This document shows, one piece after another, positions 29,372 through 38,765 of a DNA stretch of 64,000 nt. Both the position numbers and the translations under genes were made by a program. Source of the DNA: Candidatus Pantoea edessiphila (GTDB taxonomy: Bacteria > Pseudomonadota > Gammaproteobacteria > Enterobacterales > Enterobacteriaceae); assembly GCF_002933315.1 (NCBI RefSeq), contig NZ_PDKT01000001.1, forward strand, positions 1 to 64,000, given 5' to 3'. The notes below the pieces were generated by a model, which saw nothing but the letters and a program-made list of their open reading frames with translations, was not told the origin of the DNA and ran no database searches. Position 1 is the first letter of the stretch; the number at the start of each line of letters is the position of its first letter.

Positions 29372-30019
29372 TTATTTATTATATAATTTATGAAAATTAA
29401 TATAATTGAAAACAGATAGTGGGAGTAGATTATCACATTTTTTCTTTTGACTAAGTAGTAATTTTATTTTGGTAGAAGAGATATTAAAAAAAGGAGTATT
29501 AGCAAACCATATATATCCTGATGGTTTTAAGTATAAATATTTCACTTCATGGATAATGTGTTTATTTATGAAGTGAAATATTTGTTTTTTTTGTCTATCT
29601 AATAAATATCCATCACGATTAAATACTAAAAGATGACATAAGGAAAACAAATCTTGCCATCTGTACCATTGTGTTAAATTTAAAAAAGAATCATAACCAA
29701 TAATAAAAGCAATTGATTTATCATTACCAATTTCTTTACGTATATTTTCTAACGTAGAAACAGTTAATGATGGTATTTGATATTGTAGTTCACGAGTATC
29801 AATCTTAAATAGTGGTTCTTTTTCAATAGCACATTTTAACATATCAAGACGTTGTATTGCGTTAGCTTTTGGTTGTAAACGATAAGGTGGCATATTATTA
29901 GGTAATAATGTTACAGATTTTAAACCAATTTTATTAGCTAATATTTTTACAGGAATCAAATGACCAAAATGAATAGGGTCAAAGGTACCACCAAATATAG
30001 CGTATAATTCAAAAGACAT
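29372..30019 (-). CDS. nadD: Nicotinate-nucleotide adenylyltransferase
   Basis: Joins nicotinate mononucleotide and ATP to deamido-NAD. Nucleotidyltransferase fold with GGTFDPIHFGHL at residues 10-21 (the HxGH-type ATP site) and the C-terminal ISSTKIK (ISSTxIR type). 215 residues (E. coli 213). The start overlaps the end of holA by 11 bases. E. coli has mrdA, rlmH, rsfS and cobC downstream; only mrdA is left. With nadA at 54,681 the window holds two steps of de novo NAD synthesis. Confidence 0.94.
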   Translation of the reverse strand: MSFELYAIFGGTFDPIHFGHLIPVKILANKIGLKSVTLLPNNMPPYRLQPKANAIQRLDMLKCAIEKEPLFKIDTRELQYQIPSLTVSTLENIRKEIGNDKSIAFIIGYDSFLNLTQWYRWQDLFSLCHLLVFNRDGYLLDRQKKQIFHFINKHIIHEVKYLYLKPSGYIWFANTPFFNISSTKIKLLLSQKKKCDNLLPLSVFNYINFHKLYNK

Positions 30020-31046
30020 AGGATAAATCTGCTGGAATAATAATACTTTTACATATTATAAAAGATAATAACTCTAATTGTAACCAAACTATTGGATACT
30101 GATTTTGTTTTATTGACAGTTCAATTGCTATTAATTGATACAATATTGATTGTAAATGAGCACTATCTAATCTTTTTAATGCAATTTTAAATAAAGAATG
30201 TCTTGTTTTCCATATTTTATATTCATCCATAATAATTCGGATAGATTTTTGTTGTTGATAATGATATAGCTTTACAAGAATTAACATATCACGTTGTAAA
30301 GTATTAAATAATATGATTGCATCACTGTCATTGCTACTTAATTGTTTTAAAATATTTATTGCACGAATAATATTTCCTTCTAATAAAGTATTGACCCAAG
30401 AAATAGCACTAAAAAACGGTGCTTCGCTTAATGATTCTGTAACTATTGATGTAGTTATCTTACTATCAGGACATTGTAAATGTAAAAATTTTAGAGATTG
30501 AGATAATGCTGATAAATTACCTTCATAATAGCAACAAAGCAGTTTTATTGCACTTTCATCTATAATTAAATTCATATTTTCAACACGTTTCAATATCCAT
30601 TTAATTAACTGGTTTTCACTCAATTGCCAACAAGAAATTATTACACTAGATTGAAAAAATTCTCTAAACCAAATACTATTTTCAACACTCTTAGTTAACT
30701 TTTTTATACGACAAATAAGCAAAATATCAGGAGATAGTAATGAATGCAGTATTTTCATTTTTCTTATAGTTAATAAATTAAAACAATTTTCAGTAAATTG
30801 TAAATTAATAACTTTTTTATAATTAAATAAACTCAACGAATTACAAATTGTAAATAAATTAATCCAATTAGTATTAGAATCTATTGCAATATTAACATGC
30901 TCTTGAAAACCATTTATTTTAGCAGCTATATTTATTAAATCATAACTTTCATCTATTAATAAAGGCTCATTACCTATTAATAGATAAGAATTATTTAATT
31001 TATTATAAATTTGACCGTTAAGTTGCTGTGAATCAATCCTAATCAT
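30009..31046 (-). CDS. holA: DNA polymerase III subunit delta
   Basis: Clamp-loader subunit that opens the beta sliding clamp. 345 residues (E. coli 343). Sequence conservation is low as usual for HolA, but the N-terminus (MIRIDSQQLNGQI), the LIGNEPLLIDESYD segment and the position between lptE and nadD support the call. The Walker motifs are degenerate, as expected for delta, which binds no ATP. Overlaps nadD by 11 bases, so translational coupling is likely. Confidence 0.9.
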   Translation of the reverse strand: MIRIDSQQLNGQIYNKLNNSYLLIGNEPLLIDESYDLINIAAKINGFQEHVNIAIDSNTNWINLFTICNSLSLFNYKKVINLQFTENCFNLLTIRKMKILHSLLSPDILLICRIKKLTKSVENSIWFREFFQSSVIISCWQLSENQLIKWILKRVENMNLIIDESAIKLLCCYYEGNLSALSQSLKFLHLQCPDSKITTSIVTESLSEAPFFSAISWVNTLLEGNIIRAINILKQLSSNDSDAIILFNTLQRDMLILVKLYHYQQQKSIRIIMDEYKIWKTRHSLFKIALKRLDSAHLQSILYQLIAIELSIKQNQYPIVWLQLELLSFIICKSIIIPADLSYVF

Positions 31047-31062
31047 GTTTATAACATTTTAA

Positions 31063-31764
31063 TTATATTCTATGAAAAGTTTTTGAAACTATTCTTTGTA
31101 AGACTTTATTTCTATGAGGAATTATTCTTGGAAACATTCTGGGTGGCACTTTATTTCTATATGGAGGCATTGCCGGAAACATTCTTGGTCGTATTTTGGT
31201 TCTACTACGCATAGAATGTATTAAGGGTTTGATTTTCTGACCTAATTTAATTTTTCTAACTTTAATTTTTGTTTTATATATATAAAATATTCTGTACAAT
31301 AAGTCATCAGCAGCTTTTCTATTTATTGCATTAGTCACCCAATTATAATTTTTTTTAAAGGATCCTATATAATTACATATTGAACTTACACTATCAACCG
31401 ATACTGAATGAAAACTTTCACCAGGTAGTTTGAAATTTACATTAATTTTTAATGTAAAGTTGCAGTTTTTTGGTGTTTTATCATCAATTAACTCTATCAT
31501 TGAGCCATAATGTTCAAATTGTGTATCAAATTTTAATACAGGAAATCTGTCTCTATTTTGTGGAATATCTGCAACTACTTTAACTTTTTTATCAGCCAAC
31601 AGTTTATACAAATCATTTAAAATTGGATTATAACTTTGATCATTACAAATAATTATATTCCTAAACCCCATTGGTGCCTGATAAAAACGCATTGATTGCA
31701 TATTGCAACTAGTTAACATCAATATTATTAATAAGATAAATATTTTATTAGTTATTCTTCTCAC
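31063..31764 (-). CDS. lptE: LptE-like outer-membrane lipoprotein with a repeated basic tail
   Basis: Lipoprotein signal peptide with lipobox LTSC (Cys20), then about 165 residues with the weak pattern of LptE, the plug of the LptD lipopolysaccharide channel. It sits between leuS and holA, exactly the lptE place. 233 residues against 193 in E. coli. The extra length is a C-terminal tail of about 45 residues, very rich in Arg, Lys and Pro, made of two 15-residue repeats (RPRMFPAMPPYRNKV, PPRMFPRIIPHRNKV) plus a degenerate third copy ending at the stop. I know of no LptE with such a tail. Identification as LptE rests mostly on position and lipobox. Confidence 0.65.
   Translation of the reverse strand: MRRITNKIFILLIILMLTSCNMQSMRFYQAPMGFRNIIICNDQSYNPILNDLYKLLADKKVKVVADIPQNRDRFPVLKFDTQFEHYGSMIELIDDKTPKNCNFTLKINVNFKLPGESFHSVSVDSVSSICNYIGSFKKNYNWVTNAINRKAADDLLYRIFYIYKTKIKVRKIKLGQKIKPLIHSMRSRTKIRPRMFPAMPPYRNKVPPRMFPRIIPHRNKVLQRIVSKTFHRI
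31066..31192 (-). repeat. 45-bp tandem repeats in the 3' end of lptE
   Basis: Two direct copies, 31103-31147 and 31148-31192, match at most positions, both opening with ACTTTATTTCTAT on the plus strand. A third, more diverged copy covers about 31066-31102. The period is 15 codons, so the frame is kept. They encode the basic tail of the LptE-like protein. Confidence 0.8.
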
Positions 31765-31797
31765 TGTATTTCCCTATTATAATGAATAATAAAAATA

Positions 31798-34395
31798 CTA
31801 ATTAGTGACAAAATTAATAAGTTTACCCGGTATATATATAACTCGACGAATAGTAACTTGATTAATATATTTTTCAACTGCATATCTTTGCATAGCAATT
31901 TTTTGCATTTGTTCTTTTGTAAGATCACTGTCTGTAACTACAATCTTATCACGTAATTTTCCATCGACCTGAACTATAATTAAAAAAGACTTGCTAAGTA
32001 GTGCAAATTTATTAGGGGTAGGCCATGATGTATCGTCTATACTACCTTTTCCTCCTAAATTTTTCCATATTATATAACAAATATGAGGAGTAAATGGATA
32101 AAGTAAACGGGTTATAGTTAATAATATCTCTTGTCTTAATGCTTCACCTTGTTTACCATCCTTATTATTTTTAAAATGATGAATAAGAGTATTTACTAAC
32201 TTCATAATTGAAGCTATAGCTGTATTAAATGATCTACGACGATCAATATCATCTGTTACTTTAATAATAGTGTCATTTAATTTTTTTAATAATACTTTTT
32301 GACTATAATTGAGATCAGATAAAGTTAATAAGGAAAAAGTACTCTTTCTATTGATATGTTCAAATACTAATTTCCAAAAACGATTCAGAAATCTATGTGC
32401 TCCAATAATACCAGATTCCTGCCATTGTAATGTCATTTCTGGTGGAGCCGCAAACATAATAAACAACCTTAATGTATCAGCTCCGTAACGATCAATTATT
32501 TTCTGTGGGTCTATTCCATTATTTTTGGATTTAGACATTTTATTCATGCCAGCATATACCAATTGATTTCCTTGCGTATCAACTGCATTTACAATTTGAC
32601 CTTGTTTATTACGTTTAATACTAACATTTAATGGAGAAACCCAATTACGGTTACCATTTTCATTAATATAATAAAATGAGTCAGATAAAACCATACCTTG
32701 ACAAAGGAGACGTATTGCAGGTTCATTAGATTGCACGAAACCAGTATCTCTCAATAGCTTATGGTAGAAACGAAAATACATCAAATGCATTATCGCATGT
32801 TCTATGCCTCCTATATATTGATCTACTGGTAACCAATAATTTGCTGCTGTAGAATCTACTATATCTTTATCATAATTAGAGCATGTATATCGAGCATAAT
32901 ACCATGATGATTCCATAAAAGTATCAAAAGTATCAGTTTCTCTAAATGCAACTTGATCATTTATATTCATTTTAGACCATTCAGAATTAGTTTTAATTGG
33001 ACTTTTAATACCTTCCATAACAACATCTTCAGGCAGTATAACTGGTAAATTATTTTTAGGTATTGGCATAACTGTTCCGTCTTGTAGTGTCATCATTGGA
33101 ATTGGTGTACCCCAATAACGTTGACGTGAGATATTCCAATCACGCAGACGATAATTTACTTTATTAATGCCAATTTTTTTCTTTTTTAGTTCTTCAGAAA
33201 TAAGATTTACCGCATCTTTATGATTAAGTCCATCAAATTGATATGAATTAAACAATATACCTTTATTTGTCATAGCTGATTCAGTAATATTTGGTTTATT
33301 ACCATCAATATTTAAAATAACTGGTCTTATTGGTATATTATATTTGATAGCAAATTCCCAATCTTTTTGGTCATGAGCTGGAACTGACATTATAGCACCA
33401 GTAGCATATTCTATAGAAACAAAATTTGATACCCAAACTGGAATTAATTTACCTGTTAAAGGATGTATTGCTAATAAACTGGTTTTTTCTCCTTGTATTT
33501 TTTTCACATCATAGTCAGTTGATTTATTACGTAATTTTTTAATAAAATTAGCTAACGAAATATTATGAGTTGAATTTTTTAAAGCTAATGGATGATTTAC
33601 AGATAAATTAATATAAGTAACGCCAAAAATAGTATCAGGACGTGTAGTATATACTATTATTTTATCTTTAATATTATTAGATAAATCAAATTTAATCTCT
33701 ATACCTTCAGATTTACCTATCCAATTACGTTGCATAAGTTTAACTTTTTCAGGCCAACCATGCAAACAATTTAAATCTGTCAATAATTCTTCTGCATAAG
33801 ATGTAATTTTCATAAACCATTGTGATATCTCTTTACGTTGAACTTGAGTATCACAACGCCAACAACAACCATCTATAACTTGTTCATTTGCTAATACGGT
33901 TTGGTCTTTAGGACACCAATTAACTTCAGAAAACTTTTTATAAACAAGATCTTTTTCATATAGTTTTATAAAAAATAACTGTTCCCAATAATAGTAATCT
34001 GGCTTACAAGTAGTTATTTCGCGATTCCAATCGTAAGCATAACCTAAAGATTTCAACTGATTTTTCATGTAAGCAATATTTTTATAAGTCCAGACTGCAG
34101 GTATAGTGTCATTGTTAATTGCAGCATTTTCAGCTGGTAATCCAAATGCATCCCAACCAATTGGTTGTAATACATTTTTACCTAATAAACGCTGGTATCT
34201 TGAAATTACATCTCCGATAGTATAATTGCGAACGTGACCCATATGTATATGACCAGAAGGATAAGGTAACATAGATAAACAATAATATTTTTCTTTATCT
34301 TTCCGCTCTGTTACATTGAAAGTTTTGTTTTTATCCCAAATTGCTTGAACTTTGCTTTCTATTTTTTTAGGAAGATATTCTTTTTGCATACACAC
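31798..34395 (-). CDS. leuS: Leucyl-tRNA synthetase
   Basis: Class I synthetase charging tRNA-Leu. HIGH-type motif [14 protein letters not shown] at about residues 43-56, the editing CP1 domain (about 225-415, with [11 protein letters not shown]), and KMSKSKNN near residue 625. 865 residues (E. coli 860). The alignment starts at the ATG at 34389 (MQKEYLP), but the AAGGA site is seven bases before an in-frame GTG at 34395, so I kept the GTG. A tRNA-Leu(UAG) gene is in this window. Confidence 0.96.
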   Translation of the reverse strand: MCMQKEYLPKKIESKVQAIWDKNKTFNVTERKDKEKYYCLSMLPYPSGHIHMGHVRNYTIGDVISRYQRLLGKNVLQPIGWDAFGLPAENAAINNDTIPAVWTYKNIAYMKNQLKSLGYAYDWNREITTCKPDYYYWEQLFFIKLYEKDLVYKKFSEVNWCPKDQTVLANEQVIDGCCWRCDTQVQRKEISQWFMKITSYAEELLTDLNCLHGWPEKVKLMQRNWIGKSEGIEIKFDLSNNIKDKIIVYTTRPDTIFGVTYINLSVNHPLALKNSTHNISLANFIKKLRNKSTDYDVKKIQGEKTSLLAIHPLTGKLIPVWVSNFVSIEYATGAIMSVPAHDQKDWEFAIKYNIPIRPVILNIDGNKPNITESAMTNKGILFNSYQFDGLNHKDAVNLISEELKKKKIGINKVNYRLRDWNISRQRYWGTPIPMMTLQDGTVMPIPKNNLPVILPEDVVMEGIKSPIKTNSEWSKMNINDQVAFRETDTFDTFMESSWYYARYTCSNYDKDIVDSTAANYWLPVDQYIGGIEHAIMHLMYFRFYHKLLRDTGFVQSNEPAIRLLCQGMVLSDSFYYINENGNRNWVSPLNVSIKRNKQGQIVNAVDTQGNQLVYAGMNKMSKSKNNGIDPQKIIDRYGADTLRLFIMFAAPPEMTLQWQESGIIGAHRFLNRFWKLVFEHINRKSTFSLLTLSDLNYSQKVLLKKLNDTIIKVTDDIDRRRSFNTAIASIMKLVNTLIHHFKNNKDGKQGEALRQEILLTITRLLYPFTPHICYIIWKNLGGKGSIDDTSWPTPNKFALLSKSFLIIVQVDGKLRDKIVVTDSDLTKEQMQKIAMQRYAVEKYINQVTIRRVIYIPGKLINFVTN

Positions 34396-34528
34396 TTAAT
34401 TATCCTTATTTTACAATGATATTATAATATACTTCCAATTTATTGTTAAAAGATAAATTAATAATAACGTTAATCATTTATATTATTTTATTATTATAAG
34501 ATTTTCTATTATAATGCAGAATATTTAA

Positions 34529-36073
34529 TTAAGTTATATATCTTATTATATTTTTAAAACGAAAAAACATAAAAATTAATATATTTAAAATTGTTAACAT
34601 CCATATTAGCCAAGACCCCATATGGGCATATGGGGTTTTACCTGTAGCTGGTACTATATTATGAATTAAAACACTACGTGTAAATTGAGGAAGTATTTTT
34701 TCGATTTTACCACTAGCATTAATAATTGCTGTAATACCATTATTAGTACAAATAAGTAATGATCTACCTAGTTCCAATGCACGCATACGAGCTATTTGAA
34801 AATGTTGCCATGATCCTATCGAATTACCAAACCATATATCATTCGATATAGTTAAAAGAAAATTAGTATTTGTTCGAAAATTTGCTCTTATTTGTTCACC
34901 AAAAATTATTTCGTAACAAATTACAGGCGTGAAATTATAACCTGCAATTTTTAATGGTGCTTGAATATACTTGCCTCTACTAAAAGAAGGAAAAGGCATT
35001 TTAAAAAATGATATCAATGGAAATATAAAATTTTCTAATGGTATGAATTCACCGAAAGGTACTAAATGATTTTTACTATACTTATTATTTATATGATAGT
35101 TAAATATTTTTTTATTTCCCAAAACTATAATTGAATTGTAGTTTAAATTTTTATTGTTTTCTATATGACATTCATTAATACCACTTATTAAAAAACTACT
35201 ATTATCAATTAATTTTTTATTTAATCTATGCAGAAATATTTGCTGATTAAAATCTAATTCACTAATTGCTGTTTCAGGCCAAATAATAATTGGTATTTTT
35301 CCCATCAAAATGTTACTAATTTTCGCATAAATAATTTCATTTTTAATTGGTTTTTCTATAGTTAAATTCGCTTTTTGGAAGATATTACCTTGTATTAAAG
35401 CAACTTTTATAGTTTGATTAGTTAAGTATTTATGCCACGGAATATAGCTTAATAGCCAAGATAATATTAATATTATTACAGCAGCAAATAGTGAGTTAAT
35501 ATTAAAGTTCATGATAGCTAAAACTATCAAACCAACAATAACCATTAATATAAAAGTAACCATTTCAACACCAGCTAATGGAGCATATCCTTTTAATGGT
35601 CCATCTATTTGACTGTAACCAAATTGTAACCAAGGAAAACCGGTAAAAATTGAACCTCTTAAATATTCAGTACATTGCCATAATGCCGGAGAAATTAATA
35701 CCAAGCGCAAAAAATTTGTATTGATACATATATTATTTAATAATCCAGCAAATATAGCTGGATAACTTGATAAATATGTATTGAATATTATTAATATTAT
35801 AATACTCTTATAAGTAGCGATACCACTGAAATTAACAATTGTTGGAGATATCCAATATAAACCGAAACTGAACAAACCCAATCCCCATATAAAACCTATA
35901 GCAACACATTGTTTACTAGTACGATTGAGCGTCAGAATTTGTAAGCCAGATAAAGATAATATTGAAATAGACCAAAAATCATAAGGAGAAAAAGCAAAAA
36001 CACCACATGCACCTGTAATAAATGCTAGAAACAAACGTGTCAGTTGAGATTTATAGCTTAAAGATAAAAACAT
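34529..36073 (-). CDS. lnt: Apolipoprotein N-acyltransferase
   Basis: Inner-membrane enzyme adding the third acyl chain to lipoproteins. Several N-terminal membrane segments, then a nitrilase domain with the catalytic glutamate in WPETAIS, a lysine in the middle, and the cysteine in PVICYEIIFGE; a last membrane segment near the C-terminus. 514 residues (E. coli 512). Its retention fits the lipoprotein encoded by lptE. It needs phospholipid donors, of interest because gpsA is absent from its usual place. The ybeX and ybeZ neighbours are gone. Confidence 0.94.
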   Translation of the reverse strand: MFLSLSYKSQLTRLFLAFITGACGVFAFSPYDFWSISILSLSGLQILTLNRTSKQCVAIGFIWGLGLFSFGLYWISPTIVNFSGIATYKSIIILIIFNTYLSSYPAIFAGLLNNICINTNFLRLVLISPALWQCTEYLRGSIFTGFPWLQFGYSQIDGPLKGYAPLAGVEMVTFILMVIVGLIVLAIMNFNINSLFAAVIILILSWLLSYIPWHKYLTNQTIKVALIQGNIFQKANLTIEKPIKNEIIYAKISNILMGKIPIIIWPETAISELDFNQQIFLHRLNKKLIDNSSFLISGINECHIENNKNLNYNSIIVLGNKKIFNYHINNKYSKNHLVPFGEFIPLENFIFPLISFFKMPFPSFSRGKYIQAPLKIAGYNFTPVICYEIIFGEQIRANFRTNTNFLLTISNDIWFGNSIGSWQHFQIARMRALELGRSLLICTNNGITAIINASGKIEKILPQFTRSVLIHNIVPATGKTPYAHMGSWLIWMLTILNILIFMFFRFKNIIRYIT

Positions 36074-36228
36074 ATTACTGTTTAGTAAAAATTTTTAAAA
36101 CCATTTCTAACTTTAGAAAGATAAAATATTTTTTCTAAATAACTATCAAAAAATAAAAAATTGTTATAATTTACGATTATTATTTGTTGATATTATGACA
36201 TAATGCTTAAATGTTAAACATATAAAAT

Positions 36229-36687
36229 TTAGTATACATAAGGATTAGGATAACCAATAAGGGACATTATTTCAATTTCAATAGATTCCATCGTATTAGC
36301 TTTGTTTATGTTGTTATGGCTATAACCAAGCAAATGAAGTATACCATGTACTACTATATGTGCTAAATGAAATTCAATACTTTTTTTTTGTTCTATTGCT
36401 TCTTTTGTAATTACCGGAAAACAAATGACTAAATCACCTAATAAATACGATTTTATCCATGGAGGTCGTTCAAAAGGAAATGAAAGAATGTTAGTTGGAT
36501 AATCTTTTCCACGATATTTTAAATTAAGTCTACAGCTTTCATTGTTATTTACTAGACGAATAGTGACTTGGTGTTTTATTCCAAAATATATGAATATTGT
36601 TTTTATCCATTTTTGAAATGTTGATAAATTAGGAATATCAGTGTTATGTTTACAAGCAATTTGTAAATCAACAATATTATCTTTCAT
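36229..36687 (-). CDS. ybeY: Endoribonuclease YbeY
   Basis: Zinc-dependent RNase for 16S 3'-end maturation and ribosome quality control. The UPF0054 metal motif HGILHLLGYSH (H-x3-H-x5-H) is intact; YRGKDYPTNILSFPF is the usual N-terminal block. 152 residues (E. coli 155). It lies between lnt and miaB as in E. coli, with ybeZ deleted. Confidence 0.94.
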   Translation of the reverse strand: MKDNIVDLQIACKHNTDIPNLSTFQKWIKTIFIYFGIKHQVTIRLVNNNESCRLNLKYRGKDYPTNILSFPFERPPWIKSYLLGDLVICFPVITKEAIEQKKSIEFHLAHIVVHGILHLLGYSHNNINKANTMESIEIEIMSLIGYPNPYVY

Positions 36688-36720
36688 TTATTATTTTCTA
36701 ATACTATTAATTAACAATAT

Positions 36721-38055
36721 TTATTTCAATACTTCATTTATTAATGTGCCTTTTAAAAAATTAACATTATTACTTGTAATTTTTACATCAACAAATTTAC
36801 CAATATTGTTATGTGATCCTTTAAATATAACTACACGATTATTTTCTGTTTTTCCTGATATTTCCTTCATGTCTTTACGTAATACCTTATCTACTAATAC
36901 ACGTTGTATAGTGCCTATCATACGATCACTCCAAGATTGAGCTTGTTTATTAATAAGACTTTGTAATAAATAAAGCCTACGTTTTTTTTCTTCGTATGTT
37001 ATTTCATTTGGTAAATCACTTGCTGGTGTTCCTGGTCTAGGAGAATATAAAAAACTAAAACTCATATCAAAATTTATATCTGCAATAAACTTCATAGTTT
37101 GATCAAAATCATTTCTAGTTTCACCAGGGAAACCTATAATAAAATCTGAGCTTATTTGGATATTTGGTCTTGCTTTAATTAATTTTTTAATTATAGATTT
37201 ATAATATGACACGGTATGTGATCTTTTCATTAGATTTAATATACGATCAGAACCACTTTGTACTGGTAAATGTAAAAAACTTACTAATTTTGGATTTTCT
37301 CTATAAATTTCAATTAACTCATCAGTAAATTCGACTGGATTACTAGTAATAAAACGAATACGATCTATGCCTTTAATTTCTGCAACTAATCTCAATAGAT
37401 TAGAAAAAGTGCAAATTGTACCATTAGCATTCATTCCTCGGTAAGCATTAACATTTTGACCTAACAAAGTTATTTCTCGTACTCCTTGTAATGCTAATTG
37501 AGAAATTTCTAATAATATTTCGTTACTGTAACGACTTACTTCTTCACCTCTAGTATAAGGTACTATGCAAAATGTACAATAATTATTACAACCCTCCATA
37601 ATAGAGACAAAAGCAGATGGACCTTTCGCTGTTATTTTAGGAAAATTATTAAATTTTTCTAATTTTGGAAAGCTAATATCTATAATTGGATTTTTAGAGT
37701 TACAACATTTATTTATCATTTGTGGTAATCTATGTAAAGTTTGTGGTCCAAATACAATATCTACATAAGGTGCACGTTGTGTAATTTGTTCACCTTCTTG
37801 TGAAGCTACACATCCACCAACTCCGATAATTAAATTAGTATTATTTTGTTTTAATTTTTTCCATCTTCCTAATTGATGAAAAACTTTTTCTTGAGCTTTT
37901 TCTCTAACAGAACATGTATTTAATAGTAAAATATCTGCTTTTTCAGGTTCTTTAGTCAAAACATATCTCTGATTTTGTTTTAACAAATCAACTATTTTAG
38001 ATGAATCATATTCATTCATCTGACAACCCCAAGTTTTAATATAAATTTTTTTCAT
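36721..38055 (-). CDS. miaB: tRNA-2-methylthio-N6-adenosine synthase MiaB
   Basis: Radical-SAM methylthiotransferase modifying A37 of tRNAs reading U-starting codons. N-terminal cluster cysteines ([32 protein letters not shown]), radical-SAM CNNYCTFC, and a C-terminal TRAM domain. 444 residues from the ATG at 38055; the open frame continues 18 codons upstream, but [11 protein letters not shown] matches the E. coli start. The last 25 or so residues of E. coli MiaB, after the TRAM domain, are missing. Needs reduced flavodoxin, supplied by Fpr/FldA. Confidence 0.94.
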   Translation of the reverse strand: MKKIYIKTWGCQMNEYDSSKIVDLLKQNQRYVLTKEPEKADILLLNTCSVREKAQEKVFHQLGRWKKLKQNNTNLIIGVGGCVASQEGEQITQRAPYVDIVFGPQTLHRLPQMINKCCNSKNPIIDISFPKLEKFNNFPKITAKGPSAFVSIMEGCNNYCTFCIVPYTRGEEVSRYSNEILLEISQLALQGVREITLLGQNVNAYRGMNANGTICTFSNLLRLVAEIKGIDRIRFITSNPVEFTDELIEIYRENPKLVSFLHLPVQSGSDRILNLMKRSHTVSYYKSIIKKLIKARPNIQISSDFIIGFPGETRNDFDQTMKFIADINFDMSFSFLYSPRPGTPASDLPNEITYEEKKRRLYLLQSLINKQAQSWSDRMIGTIQRVLVDKVLRKDMKEISGKTENNRVVIFKGSHNNIGKFVDVKITSNNVNFLKGTLINEVLK

Positions 38056-38195
38056 TGTTAATTCTTTAATATACAAATATTTTATTAATGCAGAATAAAT
38101 TACAAACAATTTAGTTGATATAAATAATCAAAATTTATAATGAAAATTATTTTCTAATATTTAATAAATAGTGATTAATATTAAGAAAGTAATAT

Positions 38196-38237
38196 ATTAA
38201 TGATTCTAATTTTAAGTATAAAATTAGAATCATTAAT
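38196..38237. repeat. Perfect inverted repeat with 19-bp arms
   Basis: Arms 38196-38214 and 38219-38237 are exactly complementary around the loop AGTA. This is the longest perfect hairpin seen in the window. It lies between the end of the tRNA operon and the start of miaB, both on the minus strand. No uridine tract follows on either strand. It may stop or protect the tRNA precursor, or be a remnant of a deletion event. Confidence 0.7.
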
Positions 38238-38260
38238 TACTATATATCTTTATTAAGCAA

Positions 38261-38304
38261 AACTAGACATGTAACCTTAATAAACTAGACATGTAACCTT
38301 AATA
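38261..38304. repeat. Perfect 22-bp tandem duplication
   Basis: Two identical, directly adjacent 22-bp units (38261-38282 and 38283-38304), each starting AACTAGACATG. No differences between the copies, so the duplication is recent or under conversion. It lies about 100 bases downstream of tRNA-Gln. Confidence 0.85.
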
Positions 38305-38406
38305 AGGTTTTCAATTTATTTTAATTAATAATACCTAAATATTTTGAAAATATTTATGGGACGTAAAAAAATATATACATTTATATTTAGAGAAAAAATT
38401 TTATAA

Positions 38407-38478
38407 CTGGGGTACCTGGATTCGAACCAGGGAATGCCGGTATCAAAAACCGGTGCCTTACCGCTTGGCTATACCCCA
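38407..38478 (-). tRNA. tRNA-Gln (anticodon UUG)
   Basis: 72 bases from a TGGGGTA acceptor strand to TACCCCA plus discriminator G. The anticodon stem-loop is CCGGT-TTTTGAT-ACCGG, and the T-loop GGTTCGAATCC is canonical. The 3' CCA is not encoded. Third gene of a Met-Leu-Gln cluster, matching the E. coli metT-leuW-glnU order beside asnB. Confidence 0.95.
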
Positions 38479-38496
38479 ACTGTATTTTTGATTTAT

Positions 38497-38578
38497 TACG
38501 GAAGGCGAGATTTGAACTCGCACACCCAAAGGCGCCAGAATCTAAATCTGGTGCGTCTACCGATTTCGCCACTTCCGC
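38497..38578 (-). tRNA. tRNA-Leu (anticodon UAG)
   Basis: 82 bases with the long variable arm of class II tRNAs. Anticodon loop TTTAGAT, stem CCAGA/TCTGG. The acceptor pair 1-72 is G-U here where E. coli has G-C. Discriminator A, as LeuS requires. CCA is not encoded. Confidence 0.95.
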
Positions 38579-38586
38579 TAAAACAT

Positions 38587-38660
38587 TAGCTACGACGGGA
38601 ATTGAACCCGTGACCCCAGCGTTATGAGTGCTGTGCTCTAACCAACTAAGCTACGTAGCT
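38587..38660 (-). tRNA. tRNA-Met, elongator (anticodon CAU)
   Basis: 74 bases. The anticodon loop is CTCATAA, and the body is very close to E. coli elongator tRNA-Met (metT), including the D-arm TAGCTTAGTTGGTTAGAGCA. The 1-72 pair is A-U where E. coli has G-C. A fully paired end rules out the initiator type; sequence and place argue against tRNA-Ile2. CCA is not encoded. Confidence 0.9.
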
Positions 38661-38675
38661 ATTCTTAAAAAGCTT

Positions 38676-38704
38676 ATTATGATAATTAAATTATATTACG
38701 TCAA
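38676..38704 (-). promoter_or_regulatory. Promoter of the tRNA-Met-Leu-Gln operon
   Basis: On the minus strand TTGACG (38699-38704), a 17-bp spacer and CATAAT (38676-38681). Transcription would start about ten bases before the mature 5' end of tRNA-Met. Close to the sigma-70 consensus and correctly placed. Confidence 0.7.
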
Positions 38705-38765
38705 CTAGTTTTTCTTTATAAAATAGTTTTTGTTTTATATCTGTATTTTACTAATAATTAAAAAT

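Larger units (their letters stand above)
38056..38406. other. Repeat-rich spacer between miaB and the tRNA genes
   Basis: 351 bases in the place of E. coli ubiF. It holds a perfect 19-bp inverted repeat (38196-38237) and, 23 bases further on, a perfect 22-bp tandem duplication (38261-38304). The miaB promoter must lie at the left. No ubiF remnant is readable. Confidence 0.6.

Noticed and set aside
30009-30019. Frameshift at the holA/nadD overlap
   Set aside because: Both proteins are full length; the 11-base overlap is normal coupling.
38387-38572. 61-residue minus-strand open frame over the tRNA genes
   Set aside because: It is a translation of tRNA-Leu and tRNA-Gln sequence, not a protein gene.
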